From NCBI RefSeq assembly GCF_001261775.1, contig NZ_LN868537.1, positions 558,001-622,000 on the forward strand: a stretch of DNA of 64,000 nt, in the 5' to 3' direction. Origin of the DNA: Anaeromassilibacillus senegalensis (GTDB lineage: Bacteria; Bacillota; Clostridia; Oscillospirales; Acutalibacteraceae). A program made the position numbers and the translations under genes. The notes under the pieces were generated by a model. That model made no database searches and was not told the DNA's origin. It saw only the letters and a program-made list of their open reading frames with translations. Below are positions 31,406 to 41,939 of this stretch, one piece after another. Positions within the stretch are counted from its first letter, which is position 1; each line of letters starts with the position of its first letter.

Positions 31406-31816
31406 CTATTTTATTTTACTTTTTTTGCTGACAGCAATCAATCCACCGATTGCGCCGCCAAGTACCATGACTGCCAGACGCGTCAAGGTGGAAAGGATAA
31501 ACGCTTCGTGTAAAGCGATTACGCCCGCCAACAGGAACAGCAGGAACAAAAACAAGCCTGACAGCGCACCAAGCACCAAGCCGTTTTTCTTGGACATCCT
31601 CGCAGCGATATACCCGGCCACAAAAGAGCTTAACGCGGAAACCGCTATAATGATTGGATCAATCGCAAATTGTGGGATATGCTTTGCCTGTACGAATCCA
31701 AAGGCGCAGGCAGCGAGCAGAACCGCGCATAATACCGCACCGACGACAGAACCGATCACGATGGAACGCAGCGCGCCGAGTACGGCGTTGTTCTTACTGG
31801 ATCTTGTAGTTTTCAT
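31406..31816 (-). CDS. TIGR04086-type membrane protein
   Basis: 136 aa from the ATG at 31816, preceded by GGAGGAGGG. Four hydrophobic segments (around 15-38, 50-70, 76-98 and 103-125) with Gly/Ala-rich helices, typical of the YrzE/TIGR04086 family often found beside yajC and the SCIFF genes in clostridia. Function unknown. It is probably in the tgt-yajC operon and lies just before the scfA promoter. Confidence 0.75.
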   Translation of the reverse strand: MKTTRSSKNNAVLGALRSIVIGSVVGAVLCAVLLAACAFGFVQAKHIPQFAIDPIIIAVSALSSFVAGYIAARMSKKNGLVLGALSGLFLFLLFLLAGVIALHEAFILSTLTRLAVMVLGGAIGGLIAVSKKSKIK

Positions 31817-31887
31817 ATGACGCCCTCCTCCAATATCTGCTTTATAGATATTCGGGGAACGTCCAGTATATACTTCCAATGGGCCGC

Positions 31888-32226
31888 TTATTTTTTGGTG
31901 TCGAGCTCTTCGTGCACGGTATCCACGCTGCCGATTGCCCAGCGCTTTACGCGAATCTTTGCACGGTCGGTGCCGGTTTCAATTACGACTGTATCGGTTT
32001 CTTCTTTAACGCTTATAATGCGTCCGGAAATACCGCCTATTGTGGTAATTTCATCGCCAATCTGTGCATTTTTGCGCATGGCTTCTTCCTTCTTTTTCTT
32101 CTTTGAAGAAGGGCGGATCAGCAGAAGGTAGAAACCTACAATGATCACCGCATAAAAAATGAGGATTGTCCACATGTTGCCGCCGCCGGCAGCCGAGTCC
32201 TGAGCAAGGGTAATAAAATTTTCCAT
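31888..32226 (-). CDS. yajC: Preprotein translocase accessory subunit YajC
   Basis: 112 aa from the ATG at 32226, although GGAGGTG lies 12 bases upstream, slightly far. One membrane helix (about 18-38, ILIFYAVIIVGFYLLLIRP) is followed by a lysine-rich turn and a small beta domain (GDEITTIGGISGRII). YajC binds SecDF/SecYEG. The tgt-yajC order is conserved in many bacteria. The tail VHEELDTKK is short and charged. Confidence 0.92.
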   Translation of the reverse strand: MENFITLAQDSAAGGGNMWTILIFYAVIIVGFYLLLIRPSSKKKKKEEAMRKNAQIGDEITTIGGISGRIISVKEETDTVVIETGTDRAKIRVKRWAIGSVDTVHEELDTKK

Positions 32227-32301
32227 TATACGATACTGCACCTCCATATTAATGTTACTAATTATAGCAATAAATGGGTTGCCATGCAAGAGAATTTATT
32301 G

Positions 32302-33459
<1,158 letters not shown>

Positions 33460-33478
33460 TTAATTATTCTAATAAAAC

Positions 33479-33510
33479 AAGCGGTGCTGTAACTTACTTG
33501 CAGCACCGCC
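33479..33510 (-). terminator. Hairpin with T-rich tail in the tgt leader (possible attenuator)
   Basis: GCGGTGCTG and CAGCACCGC form a 9-bp stem, followed on the minus strand by TTGTTTTATT. It lies between the tgt promoter and gene, starting about 8 bases after the predicted start site. Confidence 0.55.
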
Positions 33511-33523
33511 TTCTAGCGTAATT

Positions 33524-33552
33524 ATTATAGCCATTATGCGCAAAAAAGTCAA
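33524..33552 (-). promoter_or_regulatory. Promoter of the tgt operon
   Basis: On the minus strand TTGACT (33547-33552) and TATAAT (33524-33529) with a 17-bp spacer. Confidence 0.82.
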
Positions 33553-34040
33553 TTCAAACCTAAAAATCATTATGGAAAACAAATGGTCAACGTATTTGCT
33601 TTCCTGTTTTTATAAATGTTATTCTAACTTGACGTCTAAAAACAGCATGAACAGGAAGTCTGTTTATGTATAGAAGGAATCAGGCTTTCTGACGCTTATG
33701 GATTCACACTAAAACGGCAAATTCTGAATCAAATATTTTTCTAATAAAAATATGAATAATGCCGAAAATAACAAGGTCGATTACACTTGCTTGAAAGTTA
33801 AATTATAAAACGAATTTCCTTGTTGAATTCGCCCGTATTCCTTTTGAATCGTTTAAAATATTCTTTCTTCCCTTCTATTGATTTTTCATCAAAAAACGTG
33901 TATTCTTGTAATCGGTTAGTAAGAGCTAACATAGTAAAATGCTATTTTGTTGCCAATGCTTTATAGGGCATATCTGTTACGTTAAAACCGAATTTTTTAC
34001 CAAGCACAGAGATAAATTCTGTTGATAGTCAAGGAACAAA
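33553..34040. other. AT-rich gap with possible gene remnants
   Basis: About 490 bases without a confident gene. On the minus strand, two short frames have protein-like composition: 33798-33932 (44 codons, containing FDEKSIEGKKEYFKRF) and 33942-34027 (28 codons, with LGKKFGFNVTDMPY). Neither has a ribosome binding site. They look like a decayed gene rather than an active one. Confidence 0.35.
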
Positions 34041-34066
34041 AAATCATAAAAAGGATGTTGATCTTT

Positions 34067-35278
34067 ATGCATTGCACACGTAAACTGACTGATTCCATCC
34101 ACTGGGTAGGCGGAAGCGACCGTCGGCTGGCTTTGTTTGAAAACCTGTTTCCTATCCCCCGCGGCGTCGCTTATAACTCCTACCTGATTTTGGACGAAAA
34201 AACCGCGCTGATTGATACAGTGGACTCTTCGATCACCCGTCAGTTCCTGGAGAATCTGTTCCACGCTTTAAACGGACGTGACTTGGACTACCTGGTGGTC
34301 AATCATATGGAGCCGGATCATTGTGCCAATATCGAGGAACTGATGATCCGTTACCCGGCGCTCAAAGTCGTGGGAAATGCCAAAACACTTGCATACATCC
34401 GTCAATTTTATGATATGGATCTGGAAGGCCGCACCTTAACAGTTGTGGAAAATGACACGATTTCTCTTGGATGCCATACGCTCCGCTTTTACTTCGCACC
34501 GATGATTCACTGGCCGGAGGTTATGATGACCTACGAGGAGAGCGAAAAAATTCTCTTTTCCGCGGACGCTTTTGGAAGCTTCGGTGCTCTGAACGGAAAC
34601 CTGTTTAACGATGAGGTCGACTTCGACCGGGATTGGCTGGCAGACGCACGGCGATATTACAGCAATATAGTGGGAAAATACGGCCCGCAGGTACAAACCG
34701 CGTTAAAGAAGCTGTCCGGTTTGGAAATCCAGATGGTTTGCCCGCTGCATGGACCGGTTTGGCGTAGCAATCTGGATTATCTCCTGGATAAATACGCGCA
34801 TTGGAGCAGCTATGAGCCGGAGGAACATACGGTTGCGTTATTTTACGGCTCCATGTATGGAGACACGGAAAACGCGGTCAATATTCTGGCTGCCAGTTTG
34901 GCTGAAAGCGGCGTTAAAAACATTATGACCTATGATATTTCCAGCACACATGTTTCTACGTTGATTGCAGAAGCGTTCCGCTGCAGCCACCTGGTGTTGG
35001 CGGCTCCCACCTATAACAACGGAATTTATCCCGCGATGTTGAATCTGCTGCATGATATGAAGGCATTAAATCTGCAAAACCGCACCTTTGCGTTGATCGA
35101 AAATGGTTCCTGGGCACCCTCCAGCGCGAAACAAATGAAAGCACTGCTGGGAGAAATGAAGAACATGCAGGTCTTAGAACCGGTGGTTACGATCAAATCT
35201 GCGGTAAAAGAGGATTCCCTTTCTGCACTGACAGAGCTGAAAGAGCAGATTTTAGCATCATTGTCCGATTCACATTGA
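34067..35278 (+). CDS. fprA: A-type flavodiiron protein (FprA-like O2/NO reductase)
   Basis: 403 aa from the ATG at 34067 (MHCTRKLTDSIHWVGG); AAGG lies about 12 bases upstream. The N-terminal beta-lactamase-like domain has diiron ligands in NHMEPDHCANIEE, IHWPEVMMTYE, SADAFGSFG and CPLHGPVW. The C-terminal flavodoxin domain starts VALFYGSMYGDTENAV. It reduces oxygen to water, or NO to N2O, in anaerobes. Its usual electron donor, rubredoxin, is not encoded nearby. Single gene with its own terminator. Confidence 0.95.
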   Translation: MHCTRKLTDSIHWVGGSDRRLALFENLFPIPRGVAYNSYLILDEKTALIDTVDSSITRQFLENLFHALNGRDLDYLVVNHMEPDHCANIEELMIRYPALKVVGNAKTLAYIRQFYDMDLEGRTLTVVENDTISLGCHTLRFYFAPMIHWPEVMMTYEESEKILFSADAFGSFGALNGNLFNDEVDFDRDWLADARRYYSNIVGKYGPQVQTALKKLSGLEIQMVCPLHGPVWRSNLDYLLDKYAHWSSYEPEEHTVALFYGSMYGDTENAVNILAASLAESGVKNIMTYDISSTHVSTLIAEAFRCSHLVLAAPTYNNGIYPAMLNLLHDMKALNLQNRTFALIENGSWAPSSAKQMKALLGEMKNMQVLEPVVTIKSAVKEDSLSALTELKEQILASLSDSH

Positions 35279-35319
35279 GGCAAACTATTTGTTTGTTTTT
35301 ATAACAAATCCACTCATAG

Positions 35320-35367
35320 AAAAGGGTTCTACAGCTGCCGAAAACCAGCAGTTGTAAAACCCTTTTT
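35320..35367 (+). terminator. Terminator of the flavodiiron protein gene
   Basis: AAAGGGTT plus ACAGCTGC pairs with GCAGTTGT plus AACCCTTT (small internal loop), followed by TTT. Confidence 0.85.
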
Positions 35368-35426
35368 AACCGCTATGACGCTAAATTACACAAAAAAGCT
35401 TTTGCATACAAAACGAATCAAAAAAC

Positions 35427-36464
35427 TTATTGAATCAACATAGCATCGCCAAAGCTGAAGAACCGATATTTTTCCTCCACCGCCGTGCGATAGGCCTTCA
35501 TCGTATGCTCGTATCCTGCCAACGCAGAGACCAACATGATCAGCGTGCTTTCTGGCAGATGGAAATTGGTCACCAGGCAATCCAGCGCACGGAACGTATA
35601 GCCGGGATAAATAAAAATATCTGTCCAGCCGCTGCTTTCTCGTATGCAGCCCTCTTTCTGTACAATAGACTCCAATGTCCGGCAGCTGGTTGTCCCCACT
35701 GCAATGACGCGTCCCCCGCTGCGCTTGGTTTCGTTAATTGCATCCGCTGTTTCTTTGCTGATCGAATAATGTTCCGAATGCATTTTGTGTTCTGTGATTT
35801 TTTCCACTGTCACTGGACGAAACGTGCCTAATCCTACATGCAGGGTTACAAACGCTACTTTCACACCTTTCTCCCGAATCCGCTCCAATAACTCCGGCGT
35901 AAAATGCAGGCCTGCGGTGGGCGCGGCAGCGGAACCGATCTCTTTGGAATAAACGTTCTGGTACCGTTCCTTGTCCTTCAATTCCTCCGTAATGTAGTGC
36001 GGAAGCGGCATCTGGCCGATCTGATCCAAAATCTCATAAAAATTCCCTTCATAGTGGAACTGCGCCAAACGGTTGCCGCCTTCAATGATTTCCAGAATTT
36101 CAGCGTGCAGCAGTCCATCGCCAAATACAAACCGGGTCCCCGGTTTGGCGCGTTTTCCCGGTCCCGTCAGTACCTCCCAGACATCGCTTTCCCGGTGCGT
36201 AAGCAAAAGAAATTCCACTTTGGCCCCAGTGTCCTCTTTTACACCGTAAAGCCGGGCCGGCAACACGCGGGAGTCGTTCAGCACCAGACAGTCCCCCGGA
36301 TTTAAATACTCAATTACATCATAAAAATGCTTGTGTTCAACTGCTCCGGTCTTCTTGTTTAAAATCATCAGACGGGAGGAATCCCGCGGTTCCAGCGGCG
36401 TCTGTGCGATCAACTCTTTTGGCAGGTCGTAATAAAAATCATGTGTACTTAACTTTTCTTCCAT
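35427..36464 (-). CDS. queA: S-adenosylmethionine:tRNA ribosyltransferase-isomerase
   Basis: 345 aa, normal length. Family motifs: [19 protein letters not shown] at the N-terminus, [23 protein letters not shown] and [19 protein letters not shown]. It moves the ribosyl part of SAM to preQ1 in tRNA, giving epoxyqueuosine. With tgt in the same window, the late queuosine steps are covered. Transcribed alone; the ATG follows a purine-rich AAAAGAGATGG. Confidence 0.97.
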   Translation of the reverse strand: MEEKLSTHDFYYDLPKELIAQTPLEPRDSSRLMILNKKTGAVEHKHFYDVIEYLNPGDCLVLNDSRVLPARLYGVKEDTGAKVEFLLLTHRESDVWEVLTGPGKRAKPGTRFVFGDGLLHAEILEIIEGGNRLAQFHYEGNFYEILDQIGQMPLPHYITEELKDKERYQNVYSKEIGSAAAPTAGLHFTPELLERIREKGVKVAFVTLHVGLGTFRPVTVEKITEHKMHSEHYSISKETADAINETKRSGGRVIAVGTTSCRTLESIVQKEGCIRESSGWTDIFIYPGYTFRALDCLVTNFHLPESTLIMLVSALAGYEHTMKAYRTAVEEKYRFFSFGDAMLIQ

Positions 36465-36538
36465 CTCTTTTGATATCTCCTAGTATTTATTCAAACTCCA
36501 TCTCCCAAAGAAGGAGGCTCGGTTTACTAAAGAAAAAA

Positions 36539-36567
36539 TTGACAACCTAAAGACCGCATGGTATGAT
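36539..36567 (+). promoter_or_regulatory. Promoter of the lysine operon
   Basis: TTGACA (36539-36544) and TATGAT (36562-36567), 17-bp spacer, directly before the lysine riboswitch. Confidence 0.85.
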
Positions 36568-36587
36568 GGTTACAACTTCATATACAA

Positions 36588-36762
36588 GGTAGAGGTGCGG
36601 TTTTAAAGAGTACCATGCGATAGGCTGCCAACGCTGTTATGCGTGTTGGGAAAGGGAAAACCGCCGAAGGGGAATCCGGATTTGGCACGTGTTCCTCTGG
36701 TTGCAATAGTGAATAACTTTGTAACTGTCATCATATGATTTATGATGGAGCGCTATCGGCGG
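36588..36762 (+). ncRNA. Lysine riboswitch (L-box)
   Basis: L-box blocks in order: AGAGGTGCGG, AAGAGTA, TTGGGAAAGGGAAAACCGCC, GAAGGGG, CTGTCATCATATGATTTATG and GATGGAGCGCTATC. It lies between a consensus promoter and an asd-dapA-dapB operon and is followed by a terminator, so lysine should shut off the operon. Confidence 0.93.
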
Positions 36763-36807
36763 ATCTTCTGTGGGGAAATACCGAACAAGTTCTATTATAT
36801 TGATTTG

Positions 36808-36834
36808 GTGACCGGTTTTCAACCGGTTTTTTTA
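36808..36834 (+). terminator. Lysine-riboswitch-controlled terminator
   Basis: ACCGGTT-TTC-AACCGGT stem followed by a run of T, downstream of the L-box and upstream of asd. Confidence 0.88.
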
Positions 36835-36930
36835 TTACGCAGTTTCATTGTTTAACATTTACCGGGAGAATCCGTGCAAACAGAGTTATTTCGTCCCTGT
36901 GCAACATATATTTATAGGAGGCATATCATC

Positions 36931-38010
36931 ATGAAAAAGTATCATGTAGGAATCATCGGCGCAACCGGTATGGTTGGGCAGCGGTTTGCGACCCTTTTGG
37001 AGAACCATCCGTGGTTTGAAGTAACCGCACTCGCGGCAAGTGCCCGTTCCGCCGGCAAAACATACGAAGAAGCTGTTGGGCCCCGTTGGGCGATGACTAC
37101 GCCGATGCCGGAGTCCATGAAAAATATGATCATCTTTGATGCATCTGCAGACGTTGAGAAGGTCGCGGCCCTGGTAGACTTTGTCTTCTGTGCGGTAGAT
37201 ATGAAAAAAGAAGAAATTAAAGCACTGGAAGAAGCATATGCCAAAGCCGAATGCCCCGTTATGTCCAACAACAGCGCTAACCGAGGAACACCGGATGTTC
37301 CCATGATCATTCCGGAAATCAACGCCGACCACGCAGAGGTCATCCATGCGCAGCGTAAACGCTTGGGGACCAAGCGCGGTTTTATCTCCGTAAAATCCAA
37401 CTGCTCTCTCCAGAGCTATGTTCCGGCAATTCATCCCCTGATGGATCTGAATGTTACAAAGGTGCTTGCCTGCACGTATCAGGCAATCTCCGGTGCTGGA
37501 AAGACCTTTAAAACCTGGCCGGAAATGCTGGACAATGTGATTCCCTTCATCGGCGGCGAAGAGGGCAAATCCGAAAACGAGCCGATGAAAATTTGGGGCC
37601 ATGTGGAAAACGGACAGATTGTAAATGCCTCTTCTCCGTGCATCACTTCCCAGTGTCTGCGTGTCCCAGTCTCCGACGGACACACTGCGGCGGTCTTCGC
37701 CTCTTTTGAAAAGAAGGTAGCGCTGGAGGAAATTGTCCGCAGATGGGAGACCTACAAAGGCGTACCGCAGGAATTGGAGCTGCCCAGCGCACCCAAACAG
37801 TTCCTGCATTATTTCCGCGAGGATGACCGTCCGCAGTCCCGGCTGGATCGCAATCTGGAAAACGGCATGGCTGTTTCCATTGGCCGCCTCCGCCCCGACA
37901 CGCAGTATGACATTAAGTTTGTATGCCTGTCCCACAATACGCTGCGCGGCGCTGCTGGCGGCGCGGTGCTGATGGCGGAGCTGCTCTGTGCAAAAGGATA
38001 TCTGGATTAA
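36931..38010 (+). CDS. asd: Aspartate-semialdehyde dehydrogenase
   Basis: 359 aa from the ATG at 36931 after GGAGG; the in-frame ATG at 36874 has no ribosome binding site and lies close behind the riboswitch terminator. NADP-binding GIIGATGMVGQRF, active-site Cys in SVKSNCSLQSY, and substrate-binding segments near RVPVSDGHTAAVF. The length and motifs fit the archaeal/fungal-like Asd subfamily that also occurs in Clostridia. First gene of the lysine-controlled operon; 41 bases before dapA. Confidence 0.95.
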   Translation: MKKYHVGIIGATGMVGQRFATLLENHPWFEVTALAASARSAGKTYEEAVGPRWAMTTPMPESMKNMIIFDASADVEKVAALVDFVFCAVDMKKEEIKALEEAYAKAECPVMSNNSANRGTPDVPMIIPEINADHAEVIHAQRKRLGTKRGFISVKSNCSLQSYVPAIHPLMDLNVTKVLACTYQAISGAGKTFKTWPEMLDNVIPFIGGEEGKSENEPMKIWGHVENGQIVNASSPCITSQCLRVPVSDGHTAAVFASFEKKVALEEIVRRWETYKGVPQELELPSAPKQFLHYFREDDRPQSRLDRNLENGMAVSIGRLRPDTQYDIKFVCLSHNTLRGAAGGAVLMAELLCAKGYLD

Positions 38011-38051
38011 AGCACTCTAATTTTTTATGCTACATTTTGGAGGTCCTACTG

Positions 38052-38939
38052 ATGAAAAAAGTATTGTATACCGGTTCCGGCGTCGCGCTGGTTACCCCCA
38101 TGCATGCAGATGGTTCGATCAATTACAAAAAATACGGCGAGCTGATTGAATTCCAGATTGAAAACGGAACGGACGCGCTCATTGCCTGTGCGACCACCGG
38201 TGAGTCCCCGGTGCTCAGCCATGAAGAGCACTGCAAAGCGCTGGAATATGCGATTCAAAAGGTCAACAAGCGCATTCCGGTGATTGCCAGTACAGGAAGC
38301 AACGATACCGCCTATGCAGTGAAGCTTTCTCAGGAAGCGGAGAAACTGGGTGCAGACGGTCTTCTGTTGGTTACCCCCTATTATAATAAAACTTCTCAGG
38401 TTGGCTTGGTACGGCACTACGAATACATTGCGGACCGTGTCAACACGCCGATGATGCTCTATAATGTTCCTTCCCGTACCGGCTGCAATATCAAGCCGGA
38501 AACGTACCTGGAGCTTTCCAAGCATCCGAATATCAACTCTGTTAAAGAAGCAAATGGGGATATATCCTCTGTTGCACAGAGCATTTCCCTTTGCGGCGAT
38601 AACCTGCATTTTTATTCCGGCAATGACGATCAAACGCTTCCCATGATGGTACTAGGCGGCAAGGGTGTCGTCTCTGTGTTTGCCAATATCCTGCCGAAGG
38701 AAATGCATGAAATTTGCGCAAAATTCTTTGCGGGCGACGTTGAAGGAAGCCGAACCCTCACTTTAAAATATGTGGAGCTGATGAACGCTTTCTTTATGGA
38801 CGTCAATCCCATCCCGATCAAGGCTGCAATGAACCGTGCCGGTTTTGATGTTGGAAATTGCCGCCTGCCGCTTACCACAATGGACGACGGCGCACTGAAG
38901 AAGCTGGTTGCCATCATGGAGAAATATCAGTTGATCTGA
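38052..38939 (+). CDS. dapA: 4-hydroxy-tetrahydrodipicolinate synthase
   Basis: 295 aa from the ATG at 38052, preceded by GGAGG. Aldolase-type barrel with GTTGE-like ATTGESPVLSHEE, the Tyr in TPYYNKTSQ and VPSRTGCNI; the Schiff-base Lys is in INSVKEANGD. It condenses pyruvate with aspartate semialdehyde. Diaminopimelate from this branch feeds the cell wall, and dipicolinate for the spore core also derives from it. It lies between asd and dapB in one operon. Confidence 0.97.
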   Translation: MKKVLYTGSGVALVTPMHADGSINYKKYGELIEFQIENGTDALIACATTGESPVLSHEEHCKALEYAIQKVNKRIPVIASTGSNDTAYAVKLSQEAEKLGADGLLLVTPYYNKTSQVGLVRHYEYIADRVNTPMMLYNVPSRTGCNIKPETYLELSKHPNINSVKEANGDISSVAQSISLCGDNLHFYSGNDDQTLPMMVLGGKGVVSVFANILPKEMHEICAKFFAGDVEGSRTLTLKYVELMNAFFMDVNPIPIKAAMNRAGFDVGNCRLPLTTMDDGALKKLVAIMEKYQLI

Positions 38940-38970
38940 TCAATCCCGAAGGATCTCGGAGGATGATAAA

Positions 38971-39723
38971 ATGATAAGAATTATTTTAAGCGGCTGCTGT
39001 GGACATATGGGGCGTGTCATTGCAAACTGCGTCAAGGAACGTGAGGATTGCGAAATTGTCGCGGGGATCGACATGCACACGCAGTCTCCCTATGCGTTTC
39101 CCATCTATGCAAAGCCGGAAGAAATCCAGGAAGAAGCGGATGTATTGATCGACTTTTCCAATCCGGCGCTCCTTTCCCCTCTGTTGGTATTCGGGCGAAG
39201 CCGAAACTTGCCGTTGGTTCTGTGTACGACCGGATACAACGTGGAACAGGTACAGGCGGTAAAGGAAACGGCCCAAAGCATTCCTGTGTTTTACTCCCGC
39301 AATATGAGCCTGGGAATCAACCTGCTGATTGAGCTGTCCAAAAAGGCGGCGCAGGTTTTGGGGCCGGAATTTAATATTGAAATCATTGAAAAGCACCATA
39401 ATCAAAAATTGGATGCCCCCAGCGGCACGGCTCTGATGATTGCGGACGAAATCTCTGCTACGGAAACAAGGCCGATGCACTACATGTACGACCGGCATTC
39501 CCAGCGCAAAAAGCGCGATCAAAACGAGATCGGTATGCACTCTGTTCGCGGCGGTACTATTGTTGGTGAACACGAAGTGATCTTTGCCGGCCCCCATGAA
39601 GTAATCACGCTTTCCCATTCGGCACAGTCAAAAGAGGTTTTTGCCAACGGGTCCATCAATGCGGCCGTCTATTTGGCAAAACAGCCCGCCGGGCTTTATA
39701 ACATGTCTGACTTATTAAAGTAA
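38971..39723 (+). CDS. dapB: 4-hydroxy-tetrahydrodipicolinate reductase
   Basis: 250 aa. Nucleotide-binding start ILSGCCGHMGRVI, cofactor segment STGYN-like CTTGYNVEQ, catalytic EKHHNQKLDAPSGTA and RGGTIVGEHEVIFAG. It reduces the dapA product with NAD(P)H. Start after GGAGGATG. The Cys pair in the glycine loop (GCCGHMGR) differs from the usual GAxGRMG but is seen in clostridial members. Confidence 0.96.
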   Translation: MIRIILSGCCGHMGRVIANCVKEREDCEIVAGIDMHTQSPYAFPIYAKPEEIQEEADVLIDFSNPALLSPLLVFGRSRNLPLVLCTTGYNVEQVQAVKETAQSIPVFYSRNMSLGINLLIELSKKAAQVLGPEFNIEIIEKHHNQKLDAPSGTALMIADEISATETRPMHYMYDRHSQRKKRDQNEIGMHSVRGGTIVGEHEVIFAGPHEVITLSHSAQSKEVFANGSINAAVYLAKQPAGLYNMSDLLK

Positions 39724-39735
39724 AGGGGAATCATT

Positions 39736-40194
39736 ATGGAGCAAGCAGTTATTACCACCTTGAACGATATTACGCTGGTCACGCTGCAAAATTGCCCAGC
39801 TGGGCTTACTTCTATTGCTAAGATTTTTCAAAAAATTTCCGAGTTGGGCGTCAATGTCGATATGATTTCCCTCGCTCCCACACACGGCGCCTACACGACT
39901 ATTTCGTTTACAATCAACGATGAAGACCTGGGAAAAATTCTGAAATTTACCTCCGCATTGTATGATAACCACAGCATCAAAACAATCGTCAGCGGAGGCA
40001 ACTGTAAGATTGCCGTATACGATGAACGGATGAAAAACACCCCCGGTGTCGCCGCAAAGATTTTACAAGCCGCCGCAGAGGTAGAGACGGATGTCCGTTT
40101 AATCTCTACCTCCGATGTGGAAATTTCCCTGCTGGTCACCTCTGCTGACTTCGAGCAGACGCTGGAATCCATTCAGAAAAAAGTAGAAGCGTAA
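39736..40194 (+). CDS. Orphan ACT-domain protein resembling the aspartokinase regulatory subunit
   Basis: 152 aa made of two ACT domains (about 10-78 and 90-150). It matches the C-terminal half of aspartokinase, including DMISLAPTHG, and NTPGVAAKILQAAAE with DVRLISTSDVEISLLV in the second domain. The kinase domain is absent from the gene and from the window. It may bind lysine or threonine and regulate a separate aspartokinase, like the beta subunit of Bacillus LysC. Last gene of the operon, 12 bases after dapB. Confidence 0.85.
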   Translation: MEQAVITTLNDITLVTLQNCPAGLTSIAKIFQKISELGVNVDMISLAPTHGAYTTISFTINDEDLGKILKFTSALYDNHSIKTIVSGGNCKIAVYDERMKNTPGVAAKILQAAAEVETDVRLISTSDVEISLLVTSADFEQTLESIQKKVEA

Positions 40195-40202
40195 GCATGT
40201 TA

Positions 40203-40243
40203 AAAAGGCCGCAGCTTTTAAAACAAGCTGCGGCCTTTCTTTT
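40203..40243 (+). terminator. Terminator of the lysine operon
   Basis: AAAGGCCGCAGCTT and AAGCTGCGGCCTTT stem with T-rich tail, nine bases past the stop codon. Confidence 0.92.
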
Positions 40244-40312
40244 CGCTGGATTACATGCCATCGATAAAAATCCTGCTGTGATCGTATCCCAAACAATTAT
40301 CATAAATAGAGC

Positions 40313-40350
40313 AAAAGAGCAATGCGGCTAAAACCGCATTGCTCTTTTCT
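40313..40350 (-). terminator. tyrS terminator
   Basis: AAAAGAGCAATGCGG and CCGCATTGCTCTTTT form a perfect stem flanked by A and T runs just past the tyrS stop. Confidence 0.9.
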
Positions 40351-40367
40351 TATGCTAATATTTTATC

Positions 40368-41597
40368 TTATTCCACGGTGACCTTGTGATACACCTTTTT
40401 GCCCTTTTTCACGATGACGTACTTCTTTTCAAAGTTGCCTGCAAGCGTCAGTGTTTCTCCAATCGATGTAATTTTTACATCGTCTACGGAAAGTCCGCCC
40501 TGTTCAATCAGGCGTCGGCCCTCCGCACGGGACGGAACCAGCTTCACCTTTGTAAGCATGTCCAAAACACCGATTGTTCCGTCGGTAAAGTCGGCGGCAG
40601 TAATTGTGGAAGAAGGCATATTATCCGTGTTGGCGCCTGCGCCAAACAGCGCCCGTGCACCCTCCTGCGCTTTTACGGCCTCCTCTTCCCCATGGATCAG
40701 CTTGGTTACCTCAAAGGCAAGAATTTCCTTCGCCTTGTTCAGCTCGCCGCCTTCCAGCTTGGCCAGCTCGTTGATTTCTTCCATTGGCAGGAAGGTCAGA
40801 ATTTTCAGGCAGCGAATTACGTCCGCGTCGTCGACATTGCGCCAGTACTGGTAAAAATCGAACGGGGAAGTTTTTTCCGGATCAAGCCACACGGCGCCCT
40901 TTTCCGTTTTACCCATCTTTTTTCCTTCGCTGGTGGTCAGCAATGTGAAGGTCATACCATAGACTTCTTTTGCTTCCTTCTGGCGGAGAAGCCTTACGCC
41001 GCCGATAATATTGCTCCACTGATCGTCGCCCCCAAGCTCCATCACGCAGTTATAACGATGGTTCAGCTCAAGGAAATCGTAGCTCTGCATCAGCATGTAA
41101 TTCAGTTCAAAGAAGGACAGGCCCTTTTCCAAACGCTGTTTATAGCATTCCGCTGCCAGCATCCGGTTTACGGAGAAATGTACGCCGATATCGCGCAGGA
41201 ACTCAATGTAATTTAAGTCAAGCAGCCAATCGCCGTTGTTCGCCATGATCGCCTTGCCCTCCGAAAAATCGATCAGACGGGACATCTGCTTTTGGAAGCA
41301 GGCAATGTTGTGGTCGATGGTCTCTTTTGTCAGCATCTGGCGCATATCGGATTTTCCGGACGGGTCGCCGATCATACCAGTTCCACCGCCAAACAGCGCG
41401 ATCGGCACATGGCCGGCCCGCTGCATGTGCGCCATCACCATGATCTGCACAAAGTGCCCCACATGCAGGCTGTCTGCCGTCGGATCAAACCCGATGTAAA
41501 AGGTGATTTTGTCGTTGTTGAGCAGCTCTTTAATTTTTTCCTCGTCAGTCATCTGGGCGATCAAGCCCCTTGCCTGTAGTTCGTCATAGACTCCCAT
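40368..41597 (-). CDS. tyrS: Tyrosyl-tRNA synthetase
   Basis: 409 aa, class I synthetase. HIGH-type motif HVGH in [16 protein letters not shown]-type motif as KKMGKTE, and a C-terminal S4 RNA-binding domain ([21 protein letters not shown]). The tyrosine-binding DQWSNI segment is present. The ATG follows GGAGGTAAG. Expression is controlled by the T-box leader upstream. Confidence 0.97.
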   Translation of the reverse strand: MGVYDELQARGLIAQMTDEEKIKELLNNDKITFYIGFDPTADSLHVGHFVQIMVMAHMQRAGHVPIALFGGGTGMIGDPSGKSDMRQMLTKETIDHNIACFQKQMSRLIDFSEGKAIMANNGDWLLDLNYIEFLRDIGVHFSVNRMLAAECYKQRLEKGLSFFELNYMLMQSYDFLELNHRYNCVMELGGDDQWSNIIGGVRLLRQKEAKEVYGMTFTLLTTSEGKKMGKTEKGAVWLDPEKTSPFDFYQYWRNVDDADVIRCLKILTFLPMEEINELAKLEGGELNKAKEILAFEVTKLIHGEEEAVKAQEGARALFGAGANTDNMPSSTITAADFTDGTIGVLDMLTKVKLVPSRAEGRRLIEQGGLSVDDVKITSIGETLTLAGNFEKKYVIVKKGKKVYHKVTVE

Positions 41598-41604
41598 ATT
41601 TTCT

Positions 41605-41904
41605 TACCTCCAATAATTTTTCGGGGGCGGCTGTAAAATAAAAAACGCCCCCTGCTGTTTTGCAGAGGGCGGATCATCCGCGGTACCACCTCAGTTCACC
41701 GTATTCTCACAAATACGGCCTCATGGGTACAAACATACCCGTGCGCTGTAACGTGCGCCCAAACGGCCAAATCTACTGGTATATTCCATACGTTCCATCC
41801 GGCGGCTCCAGGAGGTATTTCCACAGACGCTTGTTCCCGTTTTCACCAGCCACGGGCTCTCTTTGCCAAGGGGATCTGTGTACTTCTTCCTATCTTAGCC
41901 ATTG
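41605..41904 (-). ncRNA. T-box leader of tyrS (tyrosine specifier)
   Basis: The T-box core GGTGGTACCGCGG lies at 41678-41690 on the minus strand. The stem I region has the AGTA motif and CACAGA/TCTGTG pairing, with the codon TAC in the following GAAATACC loop, which fits a Tyr specifier. A terminator with a competing antiterminator follows. Uncharged tRNA-Tyr would allow read-through into tyrS. Confidence 0.94.
41636..41672 (-). terminator. T-box-controlled terminator of tyrS
   Basis: On the minus strand CGCCCTCTGC pairs with GCAGGGGGCG, followed by TTTTTT. Part of the 5' arm can instead pair with the T-box sequence. Confidence 0.88.
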
Positions 41905-41910
41905 CTTGTT

Positions 41911-41939
41911 ATTATACGCAAACAAAATCGGAAAGTCAA
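41911..41939 (-). promoter_or_regulatory. Promoter of the tyrS T-box transcript
   Basis: On the minus strand TTGACT (41934-41939) and TATAAT (41911-41916), 17-bp spacer. The -35 box overlaps the recN stop codon. Confidence 0.85.

Noticed and set aside
33915..33930. GTTAG-N6-CTAAC dyad as an operator for the flavodiiron gene
   Set aside because: Arms of only five bases, about 140 bases from the gene, inside a likely decayed frame, and matching no known regulator.
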